NCBI GenBank assembly: GCA_947167455.1 | Contig: CAMVIB010000007.1 | Coordinates: 1 to 64,000, forward strand | Direction of reading: 5' to 3' | Source: an uncultured Prevotellaceae bacterium | GTDB taxonomy: Bacteria; Bacteroidota; Bacteroidia; Bacteroidales; Bacteroidaceae | Length of the DNA: 64,000 nucleotides | In this document: piece after piece, positions 61,346 to 64,000 of the stretch | Position numbering within the stretch: position 1 is the stretch's first letter | Layout: the number at the start of each line of letters is the position of its first letter | The notes under the pieces: model-generated | The model's input: the letters and a program-made list of their open reading frames with translations, nothing else | What the model was told of the DNA's origin: nothing | The model's database searches: none | Program-made: the position numbers and the translations under genes

Positions 61346-63906
61346 TAAGACATATCATTCGGATTTCGAGCTTAGTATGCTGTCTCTTCCTGGGCTCGTC
61401 GTCGTTGCGTGCTCAGGTGATGACCGATGAGCAGCTCGTTCGCTACGTCCTTCAGGAGAAGGAGAAGGGCACCGAACAGTCTGTCATCATGCGCAACCTC
61501 TTGCAGCATGGTGTGACTCAGGAGCAGTTGCGCCGTGTGCGCAAGAAGGTGGAGGCCGAGCAGAAACAGCTTGGTGCCGTCGATCTCACTGGTCGCAGCT
61601 CGGGGCAGCGTACCACTCGTACTCGTACGCGCACTCAGGCCGAGATAGGGCGCGACCAGCGTCAGCGTGCTGAAAGTCACATGGTGCGTTCTAACCGCGA
61701 GGAGGAGGAAGAGCGCTACAAGTCGCGCGACCAGCGCCTGACGGAGCTTGAGGAGGAGAGCGACTTCTTCGACCTCGACTCTCTTGACTATTATGCCTCT
61801 CTCATTCCCAAGGAACAGCAGGTGTGGGGGCGCAATATCTTCAACCAGAAAGAACTGTCGTTTGAGCCCAACATGAATATGGCCACTCCCACGAACTACC
61901 GCATCGGTGCCGGCGACGTGGTGATTATCGACGTGTGGGGTTCTTCTCAGGAGACTTTTGAGGAGACCGTGTCGCCCGACGGCACCGTCACGCTCTCTGG
62001 TATAGGCCCCGTGAAGCTCGGCGGCATGTCAGTCGGCGAAGCCACGTCCCACCTGCGTAAGCGCCTCGGCGAATACTATAGCGACTGTCAGGTGTCGCTC
62101 AGCATAGGCCAGACGCGCAGTATCATCGTGCAGGTGTTGGGCGAGGTGTCACATCCCGGCACCTACACCCTCAGCAGTCTGGCCTCAGCCTTCAATGCCC
62201 TTTACGCTGCAGGCGGCATCAGCGAGGTCGGTACTCTGCGTGACATCAAGGTGTATCGCGGCGGTCGTCTCCTTGCGACTATTGATGTCTATGAGTATCT
62301 GTTGCACGGTGACATAGCCGGCAATGTGCGTCTTCAGGACAACGATGTCATCATCGTCGGTCCATACGATTGTCTGGTGGAGGTACGTGGCAAGGTGAAG
62401 CGTCCTATGTTCTACGAGATGAAGCCCACGGAGAGTGTGTCGCGCCTGCTGCAGCTTGCCGGCGGCTTCACGGGCGATGCCTACACCGAGCAGGTTCGCC
62501 TCTCGCGCAAGTCGGGCCGTGAGTACTCGTTCCACACCATCAAGGAGATGGACATGAACGGCTTCCATGTTGCCGACGGCGACTCGCTCTATGTCGATAG
62601 CGTCATCCCCCGCTATCGCAACATGGTTGAGGTGAAGGGCGCTGTGATGCATCCGGGTCAGTTTCAAATGGACGGTGCCATCCAGAGCGTCCGCGACCTC
62701 ATCCGTGCCGCCGACGGTCTCCGCGAGGATGCCTATCGCGAGCGTGCCGTCATGCATCGCCAGAAGGCCGACCTCTCTCTCGAGATGTTGTCTGTTGATG
62801 TCGATGGCATCCTTGACGGCCGTATCGCCGACATCCCCCTGAAGAGGGGCGATGTTCTCTTCGTGCCGAGCACGCTTGAGATGCGTGGCGAACAGACCTT
62901 GCGCATCAATGGCGAAGTCAATTTCCCCGGCTCGTATCAATATGCCGACAACACCACCGTCCGCGACCTCATCCTCATGGCCGGTGGTCTCACGCGTGAT
63001 GCCGCCATGGCCAAGGTGGATGTGTTCCGCCGAGTCTATGACCCCAATGCCGATGAGGCTTCCACGGAACTTGCCAAGCACTTCTCGTTCGACTTGCGCC
63101 GCGGTGTCATAGAGTCCGATACCTCTTTCACGCTGATGCCGTTCGACGAGGTGCAGGTTCGCAAGAGCCCCACGCACAACGTCCAGCAGAACGTACGCAT
63201 CAGCGGTTCCGTGAACTTCGAGGGCGAATACGCCATGACGAGCAAGGAGTTCCGCCTTTCCGACCTCATCAAGATGGCCGGCGGCCTCTCCGAGCTTGCC
63301 TATTCGAAGGGCGCACGCCTCATCCGTGAGATGACCCCCGAGGAACGTGAGCAGCGTGAGTCTGCCATGAAGAGCCAGCAGATAGCCCTCTTCGAGCAGA
63401 GTCTGGAGCTCGACAAGAGCTACAACCTGGCCCGTGCCGACACCATCCTGGACATGAAGATGAACCTTGGCAACTTCTACAACGTTGCCATCAACCTCGA
63501 TGAGGCCCTTGCCAATCCCGGTAGCCTGCATGACGTCATCCTTCGCGCCAACGACCACATTATCGTGCCCCAGTACTCCAACACCATCAAGGTGTCTGGG
63601 GAGGTGATGTACCCCATCTCCATGAACTACAAGAAGGGCGAGCCCCTGTCCTACTACATAAAGCGTGCCGGCGGCTACAGCAACAAAGCTGGCAAGAAGC
63701 TCACCTACGCCATCTACATGAACGGAGCCGTGGAACAGCTCGGTCGTCGTGCCAGCGGCAAGCGTATCGAGCCCGGCTGCGAGATTGTGGTGCCTACGAA
63801 GCCTCGTCGCGAGGGTCTCTCCACTGCCGAGATTATGATTCTCGGCACGAGCACCATCAGTATCTCATCAATGATTATCTCGCTCATCAACAACCTCAAG
63901 AAGTAG
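61339..63906 (+). CDS. Polysaccharide export outer-membrane protein (Wza-like, SLBB repeats)
   Basis: 855 residues. Signal MNIRHIIRISSLVCCLFLGS to LRAQ, then a charged helical stretch (about 30-140, many Arg/Glu/Gln). The polysaccharide export domain starts at YRIGAGDVVIIDVWGSSQET (about residue 187). It is followed by at least five SLBB-type units, seen by recurring patterns such as VLGEVSHPGTYTLSS, VRGKVKRPMFYEM, VKGAVMHPGQFQM, INGEVNFPGSYQYA, ISGSVNFEGEYAM and VSGEVMYPISMNY. It ends with a hydrophobic segment (STAEIMILGTSTISISSMII). It forms the outer-membrane channel for exopolysaccharide export with the chain-length protein that follows 4 bases later. Confidence 0.93.
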   Translation: MNIRHIIRISSLVCCLFLGSSSLRAQVMTDEQLVRYVLQEKEKGTEQSVIMRNLLQHGVTQEQLRRVRKKVEAEQKQLGAVDLTGRSSGQRTTRTRTRTQAEIGRDQRQRAESHMVRSNREEEEERYKSRDQRLTELEEESDFFDLDSLDYYASLIPKEQQVWGRNIFNQKELSFEPNMNMATPTNYRIGAGDVVIIDVWGSSQETFEETVSPDGTVTLSGIGPVKLGGMSVGEATSHLRKRLGEYYSDCQVSLSIGQTRSIIVQVLGEVSHPGTYTLSSLASAFNALYAAGGISEVGTLRDIKVYRGGRLLATIDVYEYLLHGDIAGNVRLQDNDVIIVGPYDCLVEVRGKVKRPMFYEMKPTESVSRLLQLAGGFTGDAYTEQVRLSRKSGREYSFHTIKEMDMNGFHVADGDSLYVDSVIPRYRNMVEVKGAVMHPGQFQMDGAIQSVRDLIRAADGLREDAYRERAVMHRQKADLSLEMLSVDVDGILDGRIADIPLKRGDVLFVPSTLEMRGEQTLRINGEVNFPGSYQYADNTTVRDLILMAGGLTRDAAMAKVDVFRRVYDPNADEASTELAKHFSFDLRRGVIESDTSFTLMPFDEVQVRKSPTHNVQQNVRISGSVNFEGEYAMTSKEFRLSDLIKMAGGLSELAYSKGARLIREMTPEEREQRESAMKSQQIALFEQSLELDKSYNLARADTILDMKMNLGNFYNVAINLDEALANPGSLHDVILRANDHIIVPQYSNTIKVSGEVMYPISMNYKKGEPLSYYIKRAGGYSNKAGKKLTYAIYMNGAVEQLGRRASGKRIEPGCEIVVPTKPRREGLSTAEIMILGTSTISISSMIISLINNLKK

Positions 63907-63910
63907 TGCC

Positions 63911-64000
63911 ATGGCATCAGAAACAAGCAAAGATTACATAGACCTTCGCGATGTGTGGCATCGCATCGTCGGCCACAAGAAGCTGTTCCTGAAAGTGTGG
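63911..64000 (+). CDS. Chain-length determinant (Wzz-like) protein, N-terminal fragment at window edge
   Basis: The first 30 residues (MASETSKDYIDLRDVWHRIV, GHKKLFLKVW) are visible. The pattern fits the N-terminus of Wzz/Etk-type polysaccharide co-polymerases, just before their first membrane helix. Its position directly after the export channel gene supports this. The rest lies beyond the window. Confidence 0.7.
   Translation, partial: MASETSKDYIDLRDVWHRIVGHKKLFLKVW

Noticed and set aside
61116-61358. Minus-strand frame with PPSGGWGA-type repeats
   Set aside because: Translation of the dispersed G/C-rich repeat, not a gene.

Overview
This window looks like the chromosome of a GC-rich member of the Bacteroidales, most likely Prevotellaceae. 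The family-level call is inference. The evidence is Bacteroidetes-type promoters (TTTG-N19/20-TAnnTTTG), a TonB-dependent receptor, two groups of fimbrillin (FimA/Mfa1-like) lipoproteins, DUF3868/DUF3575 and DUF5119 fimbrial accessory proteins, DUF4831, and a tmRNA whose tag reads GETQYALAA.

Layout. 1-4.3 kb: start of a TonB-dependent receptor (minus), a secreted endonuclease/exonuclease/phosphatase-fold protein, class II fructose-bisphosphate aldolase and a TIGR02757 protein. 4.4-14.3 kb: four plus-strand fimbrillin-like lipoproteins, interrupted by a stand-alone AICAR transformylase. The last three are nearly or actually overlapping, and the largest carries a FISUMP-like C-terminal module. 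14.4-36 kb, minus strand: a 17.7-kb reading frame for a secreted protein of about 5,900 residues built from about 16 repeated modules, then a fimbrillin-like lipoprotein, then a REP-associated tyrosine transposase (RAYT) embedded in its own REP palindromes and several tandem arrays. A RhuM-family fragment is fused in frame upstream of the giant gene and carries the only good promoter. 36-41.7 kb: a MITE-like element and a complete fimbrial operon (DUF3868/DUF3575, DUF5119, fimbrillin). 41.8-51.2 kb: housekeeping genes (obg, nnr, hpt, adk), a DUF4831 protein, a large DUF4861/GH105-type glycoside hydrolase and a thioredoxin-fold protein. 51.5-52.9 kb: a cation/proton antiporter. 53.1-59.9 kb: an AT-richer accessory strip of about ten minus-strand genes, several broken, bounded by an IS1595-family remnant and an IS66-family remnant. 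60-64 kb: tmRNA (ssrA, minus), then the start of an exopolysaccharide operon (sugar transferase, SLBB/polysaccharide export protein, chain-length determinant).

How the parts work together. Most non-housekeeping content concerns the cell surface: two fimbrial loci, a giant modular exported protein, a pectin-side-chain-type hydrolase, a TonB receptor and polysaccharide export. The second theme is repeat biology. REP palindromes, other palindromes sitting in frame inside genes, AvrII-site tandem repeats, G/C-rich dispersed repeats and a MITE occur through the window. The strongest candidate for something undescribed is the RAYT gene: it contains a REP copy of its own family, followed by 19 tandem 15-bp units that match the REP tail and encode a pentapeptide repeat between the HUH motif and the predicted catalytic tyrosine.

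Limits: family names rest on motif recognition by eye. No database search, folding or codon statistics were run.
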